Shown: positions 9,045 through 19,170, numbered from the stretch's first letter. The stretch: 64,000 nucleotides of DNA from Streptomyces sp. V3I7 (GCF_030817495.1 NZ_JAUSZK010000001.1:1715001-1779000); one strand, 5' to 3'. Notes: a model not told the origin generated them from the sequence alone. Made by a program: numbers and translations.

Positions 9045-10019
9045 TCAGAAGCGGTACTGCTCGTCGTAGCCGTGCCCCTGCTGCTGCTGTCCGTGGCCCT
9101 GCTGCCCGTACTGCTGCTGCTCGGGCGGGAGTTCGCCGCCGTAGGCCTCGTCGGTGCGCTGCTGCGGTACCCACGTCCCGCCGCCCTGGGTCTCGCCGTA
9201 GCCGCCGGACGCGTACTGATCCTGGCCGTAGCCCTGCTGCCCGTACTGCTGCTGGCCGCCGTACGTGGAGTCGTACGAGCCCTCGCCATAGGTCTGGGCG
9301 CCGGTGTACGGGTCGTACTGCACGTACTGCTGCTGGCCGGTGGCGTCGTAGCCGTACTGCTGCTGTCCGTATCCCGAGTAGTCGTAGGCGTAGGCCTGGT
9401 CGGCGCCCTGGCCCGCGGTGGCGTAGCTCTGGTCGTGGTGCTGTCCGGCGGCCGCGTAGGCGGGGTCGGCGGAGGCGGTCGCGTACGAGCCGGTGTCGTA
9501 GATGCCGTACGAGCCGGTGTCGTCGGGCAGGGGCTGGGGCTCGTAGACGGCGGTCGCCTCGGCTGCCGCGCGGGCCGGCGTGAAGACGTCGTCCCGGTCG
9601 TAGTCGGCGGCGGCCGCAGGGGAGTTGACCTGGTCGTACGGCGCGCCGTCCTGGCCGGCGTAGCCCGGCGCGGGCGTCGCCGCCTCGTAGGCGGGACCCT
9701 CGTCGCGCGCGTCGTCGTAGGCGCCGCCCTCGTGGTCCGCCTCGTCCCGGCCGTCGTCGGCGCCGGGGCGCTTGACCGCCCAGCCCTCGGCGAAGCCGCG
9801 GCGGAACGACAGCGTGACGTAGGTCTGGCCGACCGCGAACGCTGCCGCGCCCAGCCCGATGACCACCACGGAGGGGATGAGCACACCGATCACGACACAG
9901 AGGAAACCGCCGAAGGCGAGGAGTCGCCAGCGCAGCCGCGCCTTGTACTGCAGCAGCACCTCGCCGAGCAACCACAGTGCGACGATGCCGAACGCGATAT
10001 AGAGGACCGTCCAGCCCAT
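9045..10019 (-). CDS. Membrane protein with long Gln/Tyr/Gly-rich low-complexity tail
   Basis: A 324-residue protein with start ATG preceded by GAGAGGGG. Two transmembrane helices lie at about residues 2-22 and 30-60, then a short conserved cytoplasmic-type block (TYVTLSFRRGFAEGWAVKRP). Everything after about residue 85 is low complexity, first acidic Asp/Glu/Ala/Tyr-rich, then dominated by Gln, Tyr and Gly with repeats such as QQQYGQQGYG. The composition resembles prion-like or phase-separating tails. It sits 56 bp downstream of metF on the same strand and may be co-transcribed. No known function; described in annotation only as a hypothetical protein. Confidence 0.85.
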   Translation of the reverse strand: MGWTVLYIAFGIVALWLLGEVLLQYKARLRWRLLAFGGFLCVVIGVLIPSVVVIGLGAAAFAVGQTYVTLSFRRGFAEGWAVKRPGADDGRDEADHEGGAYDDARDEGPAYEAATPAPGYAGQDGAPYDQVNSPAAAADYDRDDVFTPARAAAEATAVYEPQPLPDDTGSYGIYDTGSYATASADPAYAAAGQHHDQSYATAGQGADQAYAYDYSGYGQQQYGYDATGQQQYVQYDPYTGAQTYGEGSYDSTYGGQQQYGQQGYGQDQYASGGYGETQGGGTWVPQQRTDEAYGGELPPEQQQYGQQGHGQQQQGHGYDEQYRF

Positions 10020-10075
10020 GTACGCCCCTCTCCCAGTGACCGTTACGCAGTGTGTCGTATCCGGGTGTGGCCGGT

Positions 10076-10999
10076 CTAGGCCTGCGGCGGGTCGTGCAGG
10101 CCCAGGTTTTCGTAGATTTCCAGTGGTGCCGTGGAGTTGTTGAGCGTGATGAAGTGCAGCCCGGGCACACCTTCGGCCAGCAGCCGCGCGCAGAACTCCG
10201 TGGCGAACTCGATGCCAATGGAGCGTACCGAAGCCGGATCGTCCTTCGCCGCGAGGATGCGCTCCCGCAACGCGGACGGGAACGTCGCGTTGCTGAGCTG
10301 GGGCAGCCGCTCCAGCATCTTCACGCTGGTCACCGGCAGGATCTCGGGGATGACGGGTGTCTCGCACCCCGCGGCGGCGACCCGGTCGCGCAGGCGCAGA
10401 TAGGACTCCGGCTGGAAGAACATCTGCGTGATGGCGTAGTCGGCGCCGGCCCGGCACTTGTCGACGAAGTGCGCGACGTCCGTATCCCAGTCGCGCGAGC
10501 GCGGGTGCATCTCCGGGAAGGCGGCGACGCCCACGCAGAAGTCGCCCGCCTCCTTGATGAGTTGGACGAGCTCGACGGCGTAGGTCAGGCCCTGGGGGTG
10601 TGCCAGCCAGTCGCCCATCGGGTCGCCGGGCGGGTCGCCGCGCACGGCGAGCATGTTGCGGATGCCCGCGTCCGCGTACTGGCCGATGATGTTGCGGAGT
10701 TCGGCCACGGAGTGGTTGACCGCGGTGAGGTGGGCGACCGGGGTGAGCGTCGTGTCGACGACGATCTGCTGGGTCTCCTTGACCGTGGTCGCGCGCGTGG
10801 TGCCGCCTGCGCCGTACGTCACGGAGACGAAGTCGGGGGCCACCGCCTCGACCCTGCGAAGCGCCGCCCACAGGTTCTTCTCACCTTTGGGGGTCTTCGG
10901 CGCGTAGAACTCGAACGAATACGTCGTCTTGCCGGTCCCCAGGATGTCGCGCACGGTGCGTGCGCGGTCGGTCCTGGTGGATGCGGTTCCGAGGGCCAT
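10076..10999 (-). CDS. metF: Methylenetetrahydrofolate reductase
   Basis: A 307-residue FAD enzyme reducing 5,10-methylene-THF to 5-methyl-THF, the methyl donor for methionine synthesis. The strand-1 motif [13 protein letters not shown] carries the catalytic glutamate (E30); the FAD/folate-binding segments [32 protein letters not shown] and ITQMFFQPE are all present in order, and the length matches the MetF family. The start ATG lies after a weakly purine-rich leader. No SAM or cobalamin riboswitch is visible in the 108-bp upstream gap to thiE. No other methionine gene is in the window. Confidence 0.97.
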   Translation of the reverse strand: MALGTASTRTDRARTVRDILGTGKTTYSFEFYAPKTPKGEKNLWAALRRVEAVAPDFVSVTYGAGGTTRATTVKETQQIVVDTTLTPVAHLTAVNHSVAELRNIIGQYADAGIRNMLAVRGDPPGDPMGDWLAHPQGLTYAVELVQLIKEAGDFCVGVAAFPEMHPRSRDWDTDVAHFVDKCRAGADYAITQMFFQPESYLRLRDRVAAAGCETPVIPEILPVTSVKMLERLPQLSNATFPSALRERILAAKDDPASVRSIGIEFATEFCARLLAEGVPGLHFITLNNSTAPLEIYENLGLHDPPQA

Positions 11000-11107
11000 A
11001 CCCGCAGGTTAGTCAGGGGTGGGCGGTGTCCCAACCGGGCACGGGAAAATGGCACGAATTGCCGACTTCTTGTCCACCCCTTGGACAGCTCCGCGCTACC
11101 GCTACCG

Positions 11108-11764
11108 CTACCGCTGCCGCAGTCGCTTCGCGAAGTCGGCCGCGGCGGCGCCCGGGTCGTCCGCCTCGGTGAGCGCGCGGACGACGACGACGCGGCGGGC
11201 GCCCGCGTCGAGTACCTCGTCGAGGTTGCCGAGGTCGATGCCGCCGATCGCGAACCAGGGGCGGTCCGTGCCCAGCGCGGCCGTGTGCCGGACCAGGTCG
11301 AGGCCGGGGGCCGGGCGGCCGGGCTTGGTGGGGGTCGGCCAGCAGGGGCCGGTGCAGAAGTAGTCCACGCCCTCCTGGACGGCGGCCGCGGAGGCCTCGG
11401 CCTCGGTGTGCGTGGAGCGGCCGATGAGGACGTCGTCGCCGAGGATCGCGCGGGCCGCGGGGACCGGCAGGTCGCCCTGGCCGAGGTGGAGGACGTCGGC
11501 GGAGGCGGCGTGGGCGACGTCCGCGCGGTCGTTGACCGCGAGCAGCTTGCCGTGCCGGGCGCAGGCGTCGGCGAGGACCTCCAGGTACTCCAGCTCCTCG
11601 GCGGCCTCCATGCCCTTGTCGCGCAGCTGCACGATGTCGACACCGCCGGCCAGGACGGCGTCCAGGAACTCGGCCAGGTCGCCCTGGCGCCTGCGGGCGT
11701 CCGTGCACAGGTAGAGACGGGCGTCGGCGAGCTGGGCACGGGCGGTGGTCGTGGTGTCGGGCAT
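11108..11764 (-). CDS. thiE: Thiamine phosphate synthase
   Basis: A 218-residue TIM-barrel enzyme joining HMP pyrophosphate and the thiazole phosphate to thiamine monophosphate. Diagnostic motifs: [26 protein letters not shown], the phosphate loop [12 protein letters not shown] and FAIGGID. The ATG at 11764 follows GGGGGGACG; longer in-frame versions start in poorly conserved sequence. The gene ends with three in-frame TAG codons separated by single CGG codons. It is transcribed opposite to the thiO-thiS-thiG unit 2 kb away, and no TPP riboswitch is visible in its own leader. Confidence 0.96.
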   Translation of the reverse strand: MPDTTTTARAQLADARLYLCTDARRRQGDLAEFLDAVLAGGVDIVQLRDKGMEAAEELEYLEVLADACARHGKLLAVNDRADVAHAASADVLHLGQGDLPVPAARAILGDDVLIGRSTHTEAEASAAAVQEGVDYFCTGPCWPTPTKPGRPAPGLDLVRHTAALGTDRPWFAIGGIDLGNLDEVLDAGARRVVVVRALTEADDPGAAAADFAKRLRQR

Positions 11765-11807
11765 GGCGGAACGTCCCCCCGGGGTCGGTGCGTGGTGGGT
11801 GGCCGAG

Positions 11808-11846
11808 CGGTGACCCGTGGCCATGAGGAAAGACCCTAGGTCACCG
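11808..11846 (-). promoter_or_regulatory. Stem-loop between the Rv2175c-like gene and thiE
   Basis: CGGTGACC at 11808 pairs with GGTCACCG ending at 11846 (8 bp, 23-nt loop). It could be a weak terminator of the upstream gene or a leader structure for thiE; the sequence does not decide. Confidence 0.35.
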
Positions 11847-11911
11847 CCCGGCCGGGGACGGAGCGTGCCCGCCCCCGGCCGCCGCACCTGTGCGTGGTGT
11901 CGGTGTACGGG

Positions 11912-12277
11912 TCAGACGGCGAGCGCCTGGGCGCGGCGCTTCACCTCGGTGCCGCGGTTCTCGCTCAGGGCCTGGGCGGGGGTTCCGGGCAGGGACGGGT
12001 CGGGGGTGAAGAGCCACTCCAGCATCTCTTCGTCGGTGAAGCCGTCGTCCCGCAGGAGCGTCAGGGTGCCGGTCAGGCCCTTGACGACCTTGTCCCCGTC
12101 GATGAAGGCGGCGGGGACGTGCAGTGCCCGGTTCTCACCACGGCGTACGGCGATGAGCTGGCCCTCCTTGACCAGCTGCCGCACGCGCGTCACCTCGACA
12201 CCGAGCATCTCGGCGATCTCGGGGAGGTTGAGCCAGGCAGGGACGAGAGCATCGATCTTTGCGTCAATCTCGGTCAC
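11912..12277 (-). CDS. Rv2175c-family DNA-binding protein
   Basis: A 121-residue protein from the GTG at 12277 (an extended frame to 12337 is open but less conserved-looking). The first third is a winged or MerR-like helix-turn-helix: LNLPEIAEMLGVEVTRVRQL followed by VKEGQLIAVRRGEN, then the conserved Rv2175c C-terminal module (VVKGLTGTLTLLRDDGFTDEEMLEWLF). The mycobacterial Rv2175c protein binds DNA and is a substrate of the Ser/Thr kinase PknL; a PASTA kinase gene lies 4 kb away here, but no link is shown. Same strand as thiE, 147 bp upstream of it. Confidence 0.85.
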   Translation of the reverse strand: MTEIDAKIDALVPAWLNLPEIAEMLGVEVTRVRQLVKEGQLIAVRRGENRALHVPAAFIDGDKVVKGLTGTLTLLRDDGFTDEEMLEWLFTPDPSLPGTPAQALSENRGTEVKRRAQALAV

Positions 12278-12397
12278 GGAAACAGCGTGCCATCCCGGAC
12301 TGACAGTCGGAAGTCGGGCCGGTCCAACTCGGGACATTTCTGGTCATCTCATGGCTTCCTTCGGCCGACCAGGCCACGGGCTCCCCGAAGCGACCGC

Positions 12398-13627
12398 TCA
12401 GAGCGTGGCCGCCTTCAGGGGCCGGGCGTGGTCCGCCAGCAGCTCCGGATCCATCGGCGCGCCGCTCTCGATGAGCCGCCGCCCCTGGGCCAGGTCACGC
12501 GGCCGGCCCACCGCCAGCAGGGCGACCAGCCGGCCCTCGCACAGCCAGCAGACGGACCAGGCCGGGCCGACGGGGTCGCCGCGCCAGACCAGCGTGTCGG
12601 CCGACGCGTGGTGGCCGGCGTACTGGACGAAGCGGCCGAACTGCTCGGACCAGAAGTACGGCACCGGGTCGTAGACGGCGTCGGTCTCGCCCATGACGGT
12701 CGCCGCGACCGTGCGTGGCCCCTGCAGGGCGTTGTCCCAGTGGTGCACCAGGAGCCGCTCGCCGTACCGGTGCGAGGGGAAGGAGGCGCAGTCGCCGACG
12801 GCGTACACGTCCGGGGCGGAGGTGCGCAGCCGGTCGTCGGCGACGACCTCGCCGTGCGCGCCGAGTTCGATGCCGGAGCCGGCCAGCCAGGCCGTGGCGG
12901 GGCGCGCGCCGATGCCGACGACGACGGCGCCCGCGGGCAGCCGCGCGCCGTCGTCGAGGACGACCGCGCCCTCCTCGACGCGCTCCACGCGCGCGTGGGT
13001 GCGCAGGGTGGCGCCACTGTCGGCGTACCAGGCGGTCATCGGCGCGGTCACCTCGGCGGGCAGCGCCTCGGCGAGCGGGCGGTCGGCGGCCTCGACGACG
13101 GTGACCGCGCAGCCCGCCTCGCGGGCCGCCGTCGCGAACTCGGCGCCGATCCAGCCGGCGCCGACGACCACGATGTCGTGCTGCCGGGCGAGCACGGGCC
13201 GCAGCCGCTCGGCGTCGTCGAGGGTGCGCAGCAGATGGACACCGGGGACGCCCTCCGAGCCGGGCAGGCTGATGGGTGCGGCGCCGGTCGCGAGGACGAG
13301 GACGTCGTACGGGACGGGTCCCGCCTCGGTGTCCAGTTCGTGGTCGGCTGGGCGCACGCCCAACGCCTCGCGGCCCAGCAGGAGTTCGATGCCGAGTCCC
13401 TCGAAGTCCACGTCGAGGGCCGAGCCCTCCGCCTTGCCGAGCAGGACGGCCTTGGACAGCGGCGGCCGGTCGTACGGCTGGTGCGGCTCCGCCCCGATGA
13501 GCGTCACGATGCCGGTGAAGCCCCGTTCGCGCAGGGCGACCGCGGTCTGCACCCCCGCCATCCCCGCCCCGACGACGACCACGCGCCGTCCCTGTGCCGT
13601 GTCCGCGTCCCGCGTCTCGTCGCTCAC
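12398..13627 (-). CDS. NAD(P)/FAD-dependent ferredoxin/rubredoxin reductase-like protein
   Basis: A 409-residue two-dinucleotide-binding flavoprotein. FAD motif VVVVGAGMAGVQTAVALRE near residue 12, then PYDRPPLSK, the NAD(P)H motif VVVGAGWIGAEFATAA near residue 150, and the second FAD block VYAVGDCASF near residue 280. The C-terminal domain with PYFWSEQFG and CWLCEGRLVALLAV is the reductase_C fold found in ferredoxin reductases for oxygenases. Start GTG (SDETRD) is chosen because the FAD motif follows ~12 residues later. No ferredoxin or oxygenase is adjacent; the partner is unknown. It diverges from the TPP riboswitch of thiO. Confidence 0.9.
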   Translation of the reverse strand: MSDETRDADTAQGRRVVVVGAGMAGVQTAVALRERGFTGIVTLIGAEPHQPYDRPPLSKAVLLGKAEGSALDVDFEGLGIELLLGREALGVRPADHELDTEAGPVPYDVLVLATGAAPISLPGSEGVPGVHLLRTLDDAERLRPVLARQHDIVVVGAGWIGAEFATAAREAGCAVTVVEAADRPLAEALPAEVTAPMTAWYADSGATLRTHARVERVEEGAVVLDDGARLPAGAVVVGIGARPATAWLAGSGIELGAHGEVVADDRLRTSAPDVYAVGDCASFPSHRYGERLLVHHWDNALQGPRTVAATVMGETDAVYDPVPYFWSEQFGRFVQYAGHHASADTLVWRGDPVGPAWSVCWLCEGRLVALLAVGRPRDLAQGRRLIESGAPMDPELLADHARPLKAATL

Positions 13628-13732
13628 TCGATCACCATAGACAATCCGGATTCCCTCGGTCAGGGGGCGAGCGAGGGCCGGGGGACGTGCTGGCAGGCCT
13701 GCGCGGCCGCGGGCTAGGGTGGCGGGGACAAC

Positions 13733-13829
13733 GCACTCGCGGGAGCCCGGACGCACCGGGCTGAGAGGGAGGCTGACGCGGCCTCCGACCGTACGAACCT
13801 GATCCGGGTCATGCCGGCGAAGGGAGGGG
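13733..13829 (+). promoter_or_regulatory. TPP riboswitch (THI element)
   Basis: The conserved THI-box core elements are present in order: GGGAGCCC with GGGCTGAGAGGG in the pyrimidine-sensor arm, a variable stem closed by GGCTGACGCGGCC, and the pyrophosphate-sensor arm ACCTGATCCGGGTCATGCCGGCG followed by AAGGGAGG. The final GGAGGGG is also the ribosome site of thiO (ATG at 13840), so ligand binding should hide the Shine-Dalgarno sequence, a translational mode common in actinobacteria. It should repress thiO-thiS-thiG when thiamine pyrophosphate is plentiful. Confidence 0.93.
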
Positions 13830-13839
13830 CTGGACGCCC

Positions 13840-15027
13840 ATGTCGTCACGTACGTCCGACGTGCTCGTCGTCGGAGGCGGGATCATCGGTCTGGTCACGG
13901 CCTGGCGTGCCGCGCAGCGCGGCGTGGCCACGGCCGTGGTGGACCCCGGCCCCGGCGGAGGGGCCGCCCAGGTCGCCGCCGGGATGCTGGCCGCGGTCAC
14001 GGAACTGCACTACGGCGAGCAGACCCTGCTGGCCCTGAACCTGGAATCGGCCCGCCGCTACCCCGACTTCGCCGCCGAGCTCACCGAGCTGACCGGCCTC
14101 GGCCTCGGCTACCGCCGGTGCGGCACGCTCGCGGTCGCGCTGGACTCCGACGACCGGGCCCACCTGCGTGAACTGCACGCGCTGCAACAGCGCTCGGGCC
14201 TGGAGTCGGTGTGGCTGACCGGCCGGGAGTGCCGGCGCCTGGAGCCGATGCTCGCGCCGGGCGTGCGCGGCGGGCTGCGCGTCGACGGCGACCACCAGAT
14301 CGACCCGCGCCGGCTGGCCGCGGCCCTGGTCGCCGCCTGCGAGCGCACCGGAGTGGTCTTCCACCGCACGCGCGCCGAGCGCCTCGACGTCATCGGGGAC
14401 CGGGTCACCGGCGTCACCACGGCGGACGGCACCGCGCTGGCCGCCGGGCAGGTCGTGCTCGCGGCCGGCAGCCTGAGCGGCGAGCTGGCGGGCGTACCGG
14501 ACGACGTAAGGCCGCCGGTGCGCCCCGTGAAGGGGCAGGTGCTGCGGCTGACCGTGCCGAAGCGGTACGCGCCGTTCCTCAGCCGCACCGTGCGGGCCGT
14601 GGTCCGCGGCGGCCAGGTCTATCTGGTGCCGCGCGAGAACGGCGAGCTGGTCGTCGGCGCGACGAGCGAGGAGCTGGGCTGGGACACGACGGTGACCGCG
14701 GGCGGCGTGTACGAGCTGCTGCGCGACGCCCACGAGCTCGTGCCCGGCATCACCGAGCTGCCGCTGACCGAGACGCGCGCGGGGCTGCGTCCCGGCTCCC
14801 CCGACAACGCGCCGCTGCTCGGCCCGACCGCCCTCGACGGACTGCTGCTGGCCACCGGCCACTTCCGCAACGGCGTCCTGCTCACGCCCGTCACCGGCGA
14901 CGTCATGGCCCACGTCCTCGCCACCGGCGACCTCCCCCCGGAGGCGCGCCCCTTCACGCCGCGGCGCTTCGACGCCGCCCTCACCCCTGTCTCGCCTGTC
15001 TCGTCTGTCTCGGAGCAGCCCGCATGA
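13840..15027 (+). CDS. thiO: Glycine oxidase ThiO
   Basis: A 395-residue flavoenzyme that oxidises glycine to dehydroglycine (iminoacetate), the source of C-N for the thiazole ring in aerobic bacteria. FAD motif DVLVVGGGIIGLVTAW begins at residue 7; the DAO-fold end TETRAGLRPGSPDNAPLLGP and the terminal GLLLATGHFRNGVLLTP are typical of ThiO. It is the first gene behind the TPP riboswitch and overlaps thiS by four bases (ATGA), so translation of the two is probably coupled. A Pro/Val/Ser-rich tail follows the catalytic domain. Confidence 0.95.
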   Translation: MSSRTSDVLVVGGGIIGLVTAWRAAQRGVATAVVDPGPGGGAAQVAAGMLAAVTELHYGEQTLLALNLESARRYPDFAAELTELTGLGLGYRRCGTLAVALDSDDRAHLRELHALQQRSGLESVWLTGRECRRLEPMLAPGVRGGLRVDGDHQIDPRRLAAALVAACERTGVVFHRTRAERLDVIGDRVTGVTTADGTALAAGQVVLAAGSLSGELAGVPDDVRPPVRPVKGQVLRLTVPKRYAPFLSRTVRAVVRGGQVYLVPRENGELVVGATSEELGWDTTVTAGGVYELLRDAHELVPGITELPLTETRAGLRPGSPDNAPLLGPTALDGLLLATGHFRNGVLLTPVTGDVMAHVLATGDLPPEARPFTPRRFDAALTPVSPVSSVSEQPA

Positions 15028-15236
15028 GCACGCCCGTCACCATCTCCGTCAACGGGCAGCGCCGCGAGGTCGCGCCCGGCACCGTGCTGGACGCGCTGGT
15101 GCGGAGCCTCACCGCGGCGCCCGCCGGAGTGGCCGCCGCTCTCAACGAGACGGTGGTCCCGCGCGCGGAGTGGCCGTCGACGGCCCTCGCCGAGGGAGAC
15201 CGCGTCGAAGTCCTCACCGCCGTCCAAGGAGGCTGA
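15024..15236 (+). CDS. thiS: Sulfur carrier protein ThiS
   Basis: A 70-residue ubiquitin-fold protein beginning STPVTISVNGQRREV and ending in the essential Gly-Gly (AVQGG). The C-terminus is adenylated and thiocarboxylated, and hands sulfur to ThiG. Its ATG overlaps the stop of thiO and the stop lies 3 bp before thiG, so the three are one translational unit. Confidence 0.95.
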   Translation: MSTPVTISVNGQRREVAPGTVLDALVRSLTAAPAGVAAALNETVVPRAEWPSTALAEGDRVEVLTAVQGG

Positions 15237-16034
<798 letters not shown>

Positions 16035-16149
16035 TCCGTTCGGTCTTCCGTCCGGTCTCTGCGTGGCGCGTCACAAGTGGGCTGCGGTAACGCCCTGAAC
16101 CCGGTCCCGGCCGGGCGGCGTGTCAGTCTCCCCTCGTAGACTCGCCTGC

Positions 16150-18111
16150 GTGGATACGACGCTTCAGGACCCCCTCGTCGGGCAGGTGCTCGACGGCCGT
16201 TACCGCGTCGAGGCGCGGATCGCCGTCGGCGGCATGGCCACGGTCTACCGGGCCCTGGACACCCGTCTGGACCGGGTCCTCGCCCTCAAGGTGATGCACC
16301 CCTCGCTCGCGGCCGACGGCTCCTTCGTCGAGCGGTTCATCCGCGAGGCGAAGTCGGTGGCCCGGCTCGCCCACCCCAATGTGGTGCAGGTCTTCGACCA
16401 GGGGGCCGACGGGTCGTACGTCTATCTCGCGATGGAGTACGTCGCCGGGTGCACCCTGCGCGACGTGCTGCGCGAGCGCGGGGCGCTTCAGCCGCGCGCC
16501 GCCCTGGACATCCTGGAGCCGGTGCTGGCCGCGCTGGGCGCCGCGCACCGGGCGGGGTTCGTGCACCGGGACATGAAGCCCGAGAACGTGCTCATAGGGG
16601 ACGACGGCCGGGTCAAGGTCGCCGACTTCGGGCTGGTGCGGTCCGTGGACACGGTGACGAGCACCACCGGTGCCGTGCTCGGCACCATCTCCTACCTCGC
16701 GCCGGAGCAGATCGAGCGGGGCGGCGCCGCGGACGCCCGCGTCGACGTGTACGCCTGCGGTGTCGTCCTGTACGAGATACTGACCGGCGACAAGCCGCAC
16801 ACCGGCGACTCCGCCGCCGCGGTGCTCTACCAGCACCTCCACGACGACGTACCGCCGCCCTCGGCCGCCGTGCCCGGGCTGCCGTACGCGCTGGACGAGC
16901 TGGTCGCCGCGGCCACCGCGCGCACCCCGGACGTCCGGCCGCACGACGCCGTGGCGCTGCTCGCCCAGGTGCGTGAGGCCCGCGCGGGCCTGACCGCCGA
17001 GCAGCTGGACGCCGTACCGCCGCAGGCGCTCTCGGCCGGGCACGACAACGCCGGGGACCGCACGAGCGTGATCCCGCGCTCGCTGACCGTGCCGCGGCTG
17101 CTGCCGGTCGGCGAGGCGGACGACCCGACCACGCGCGTGGAGTGGACCGCGTCCGTCGAACGGACCAGCCTGTACGAGGTGCCGCCCGCCCCGCCGTCCG
17201 GTGGCGCCGGACGCGGGCTCTCGCGCGCGCGGCGCGGCATCGTCACGCTCGTGGCGGCCGTGCTCGTGGTCTTCGGCGTCGGGGCCGGCGTCTGGTACAT
17301 CAACTCCGGGCAGTTCACCAAGGTCCCGCCGCTGCTCGCGAAGACGGAGGCACAGGCCAGGGCCGAACTGAAGGGGGACGGGCTCGACGTCAAGCAGGTC
17401 AGGCACGCCTACAGCGACACGGTGAAGCGGGGCACGGTCATCAGCACCGATCCGGGGGCCGGCGCCCGCATCCGCAGCAGCGGCGCGGTGACGCTGACCG
17501 TCTCCGACGGGCCGGAGACCGTGCGGGTGCCGGGTCTGCAGGGCTACCGGCTGGACAAGGCGCGGGCGCTGCTGAAGGACCAGAGTCTGGAGCCGGGCAT
17601 GGTCACCCGGGAGTTCAGCGACGACGTCGCCAAGGGCATGGTGATCGGCACCGACCCGGAGGCCGGCACCGAGCGGCACGCGGGCTCCGCCATCGCGCTC
17701 ACCGTCAGCAAGGGCAGCCCGGTCGACGTTCCGGACGTCACCGGCGAGGACCTGGACAGCGCCCGGGAGGAGCTCACGGACGCCGGCCTGCGGGTGCGGA
17801 TCGCCACGCGCGAGGTCGACTCGGAGTACGACAAGGGCGAGGTCGCCGAGCAGACCCCGGCGGGCGACGGCGAGGCCGCCGAGGGCGACACGGTGACGCT
17901 GACGCTGTCCAAGGGCCCCGAGATGGTCGGGGTGCCGGACGTGGTCGGGGCGAAGGCCGACGACGCGAAGAGGCGGCTGGAGAAGGCCGGCTTCGAGGTC
18001 AAGGTGAGCCGCGGGCTGTTCGGCCTGTTCGGCGACACCGTGAAGCGGCAGTCGGTGCGCGGCGGCGAGAAGGCGCCCAAGGGCTCGCAGATCACGATCA
18101 CCGTCCGCTGA
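16150..18111 (+). CDS. PASTA-domain Ser/Thr protein kinase (Stk1/PknB family)
   Basis: A 653-residue membrane kinase. The kinase domain (about 18-285) has the glycine loop IAVGGMATVY, the ATP lysine in VLALKVMHP, the catalytic loop HRDMKPENVL (D140 region), DFG and the APE-like APEQIERG. A proline-rich juxtamembrane linker, one transmembrane helix (about 362-385) and four extracellular PASTA repeats (about 390-653, starting VPPLLAKT, VRVPGLQG, VDVPDVTG and VGVPDVVG) follow. Such kinases sense muropeptides or lipid II and control cell-wall growth. The start is GTG at 16150 (VDTTLQDP). It resembles what I recall as PkaF of S. coelicolor; the name is not assigned here without a search. Confidence 0.95.
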   Translation: MDTTLQDPLVGQVLDGRYRVEARIAVGGMATVYRALDTRLDRVLALKVMHPSLAADGSFVERFIREAKSVARLAHPNVVQVFDQGADGSYVYLAMEYVAGCTLRDVLRERGALQPRAALDILEPVLAALGAAHRAGFVHRDMKPENVLIGDDGRVKVADFGLVRSVDTVTSTTGAVLGTISYLAPEQIERGGAADARVDVYACGVVLYEILTGDKPHTGDSAAAVLYQHLHDDVPPPSAAVPGLPYALDELVAAATARTPDVRPHDAVALLAQVREARAGLTAEQLDAVPPQALSAGHDNAGDRTSVIPRSLTVPRLLPVGEADDPTTRVEWTASVERTSLYEVPPAPPSGGAGRGLSRARRGIVTLVAAVLVVFGVGAGVWYINSGQFTKVPPLLAKTEAQARAELKGDGLDVKQVRHAYSDTVKRGTVISTDPGAGARIRSSGAVTLTVSDGPETVRVPGLQGYRLDKARALLKDQSLEPGMVTREFSDDVAKGMVIGTDPEAGTERHAGSAIALTVSKGSPVDVPDVTGEDLDSAREELTDAGLRVRIATREVDSEYDKGEVAEQTPAGDGEAAEGDTVTLTLSKGPEMVGVPDVVGAKADDAKRRLEKAGFEVKVSRGLFGLFGDTVKRQSVRGGEKAPKGSQITITVR

Positions 18112-18181
18112 GCGGCCGGGGCGGGGCTGGCCGATGACCGGTGTTTTCCTCGGGCCGGACCGGGCGTGACACCCTGAACGG

Positions 18182-19078
18182 GTGATACGTCAGCAGTCCG
18201 GCGCCCCCGCCCCCCTCAGCCCCCTCCGCAACCCCGTCGGCGGCCACGTCCCCGTGGCCGGCGGCCTGCACTCGGTGGGACTCACCTACGCCCACGATCT
18301 GAAGGCCGAGGCCGTGCAGGTCTTCGTCGCCAATCCGCGCGGCTGGGCGACCCCGGCCGGGAACGCGCGGCAGGACGAGGCGTTCCGGGAGACCTGCGCG
18401 CGGGAGTCGGTCCCTGCGTACGTGCACGCCCCCTACCTGATCAACTTCGGCTCGCACACCGAGGCGACCGTGGAGAAGTCGGTGGAGTCACTGCGGCACT
18501 CGCTGCGGCGCGGGCGGGAGATCGGCGCGCTGGGCGTCGTCGTGCACACGGGCAGCGCGACGGGCGGACGGGACCGGGCGGTGGCGCTGAAGCAGGTACG
18601 GGAGTTCCTGCTGCCGCTGCTGGACGAGCTCACCCACGACGACGACCCGTACCTGCTGCTGGAGTCCACGGCCGGGCAGGGCGCCTCGCTGTGCTCGCGC
18701 ACCTGGGACTTCGGGCCGTACTTCGAGGCGCTGGAGGCGCACCCGAGGCTGGGCGTGTGCCTGGACACCTGCCACGTCTTCGCGGCCGGGCACGACCTGA
18801 CCGGCCCGAGCGGCATGCACCAGACGCTCGACCTGCTGGTGGAGACGGTCGGCGAGGGCCGGCTGAAGCTGATCCACGCCAACGACTCCAAGGACGTCGT
18901 GGGCGCGCACAAGGACCGCCACGAGAACATCGGCTCGGGCCACATCGGCGAGGACCCGTTCCGGGCCCTGATGACCCACCCCGCCACCGAGGGCGTCCCG
19001 CTGATCATCGAGACCCCGGGCGGCAAGGAGGGACACGCGGCGGACGTGGAGCGCCTGAAGAAGCTGCGGGAGGGATAG
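18182..19078 (+). CDS. nfo: Deoxyribonuclease IV (AP endonuclease, Nfo family)
   Basis: A 298-residue TIM-barrel metallo-endonuclease that cleaves DNA at abasic sites in base-excision repair. Zinc ligands are seen in order: GGHVPVAGG, YVHAPYLINFGS, VVVHTGSATGG, LLLESTAGQG, CLDTCHVFAAGHDL, HANDSKD, DRHENIGSGHIG and IIETPGG. Length agrees with the family. The GTG start leaves a Ser/Pro/Ala-rich head of about 18 residues before the first conserved strand. It is 70 bp behind the kinase gene; co-transcription is possible but unproven. Confidence 0.94.
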   Translation: MIRQQSGAPAPLSPLRNPVGGHVPVAGGLHSVGLTYAHDLKAEAVQVFVANPRGWATPAGNARQDEAFRETCARESVPAYVHAPYLINFGSHTEATVEKSVESLRHSLRRGREIGALGVVVHTGSATGGRDRAVALKQVREFLLPLLDELTHDDDPYLLLESTAGQGASLCSRTWDFGPYFEALEAHPRLGVCLDTCHVFAAGHDLTGPSGMHQTLDLLVETVGEGRLKLIHANDSKDVVGAHKDRHENIGSGHIGEDPFRALMTHPATEGVPLIIETPGGKEGHAADVERLKKLREG

Positions 19079-19105
19079 TCCGGCCCGGAATCCAGAACCT
19101 CGGGA

Positions 19106-19122
19106 ATACCCCTGGGGGGTAT
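19106..19122 (+). promoter_or_regulatory. CsoR-like copper operator palindrome
   Basis: ATACCCCTGGGGGGTAT is a perfect 7-bp inverted repeat (ATACCCC/GGGGTAT, 3-bp spacer) matching the ATACCC...GGGTAT pattern of actinobacterial Cu(I)-sensor CsoR sites. It overlaps GGGAAT (19102-19107) and lies just before CGTT (19126-19129), 18 bp apart, which looks like an ECF-sigma type -35/-10 pair. The gene it faces starts at 19171. The identification is by motif only; no csoR gene is in the window. Confidence 0.6.
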
Positions 19123-19170
19123 CTACGTTCCAGTCGTCACGGGAAACGGCACTCAGCACCGGAGGCACCC

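Noticed and set aside
11765-11911. TPP riboswitch for thiE
   Set aside because: The conserved CTGAGA and ACCTGAT-ATGCCGGCG elements are absent; only a short stem-loop is present.
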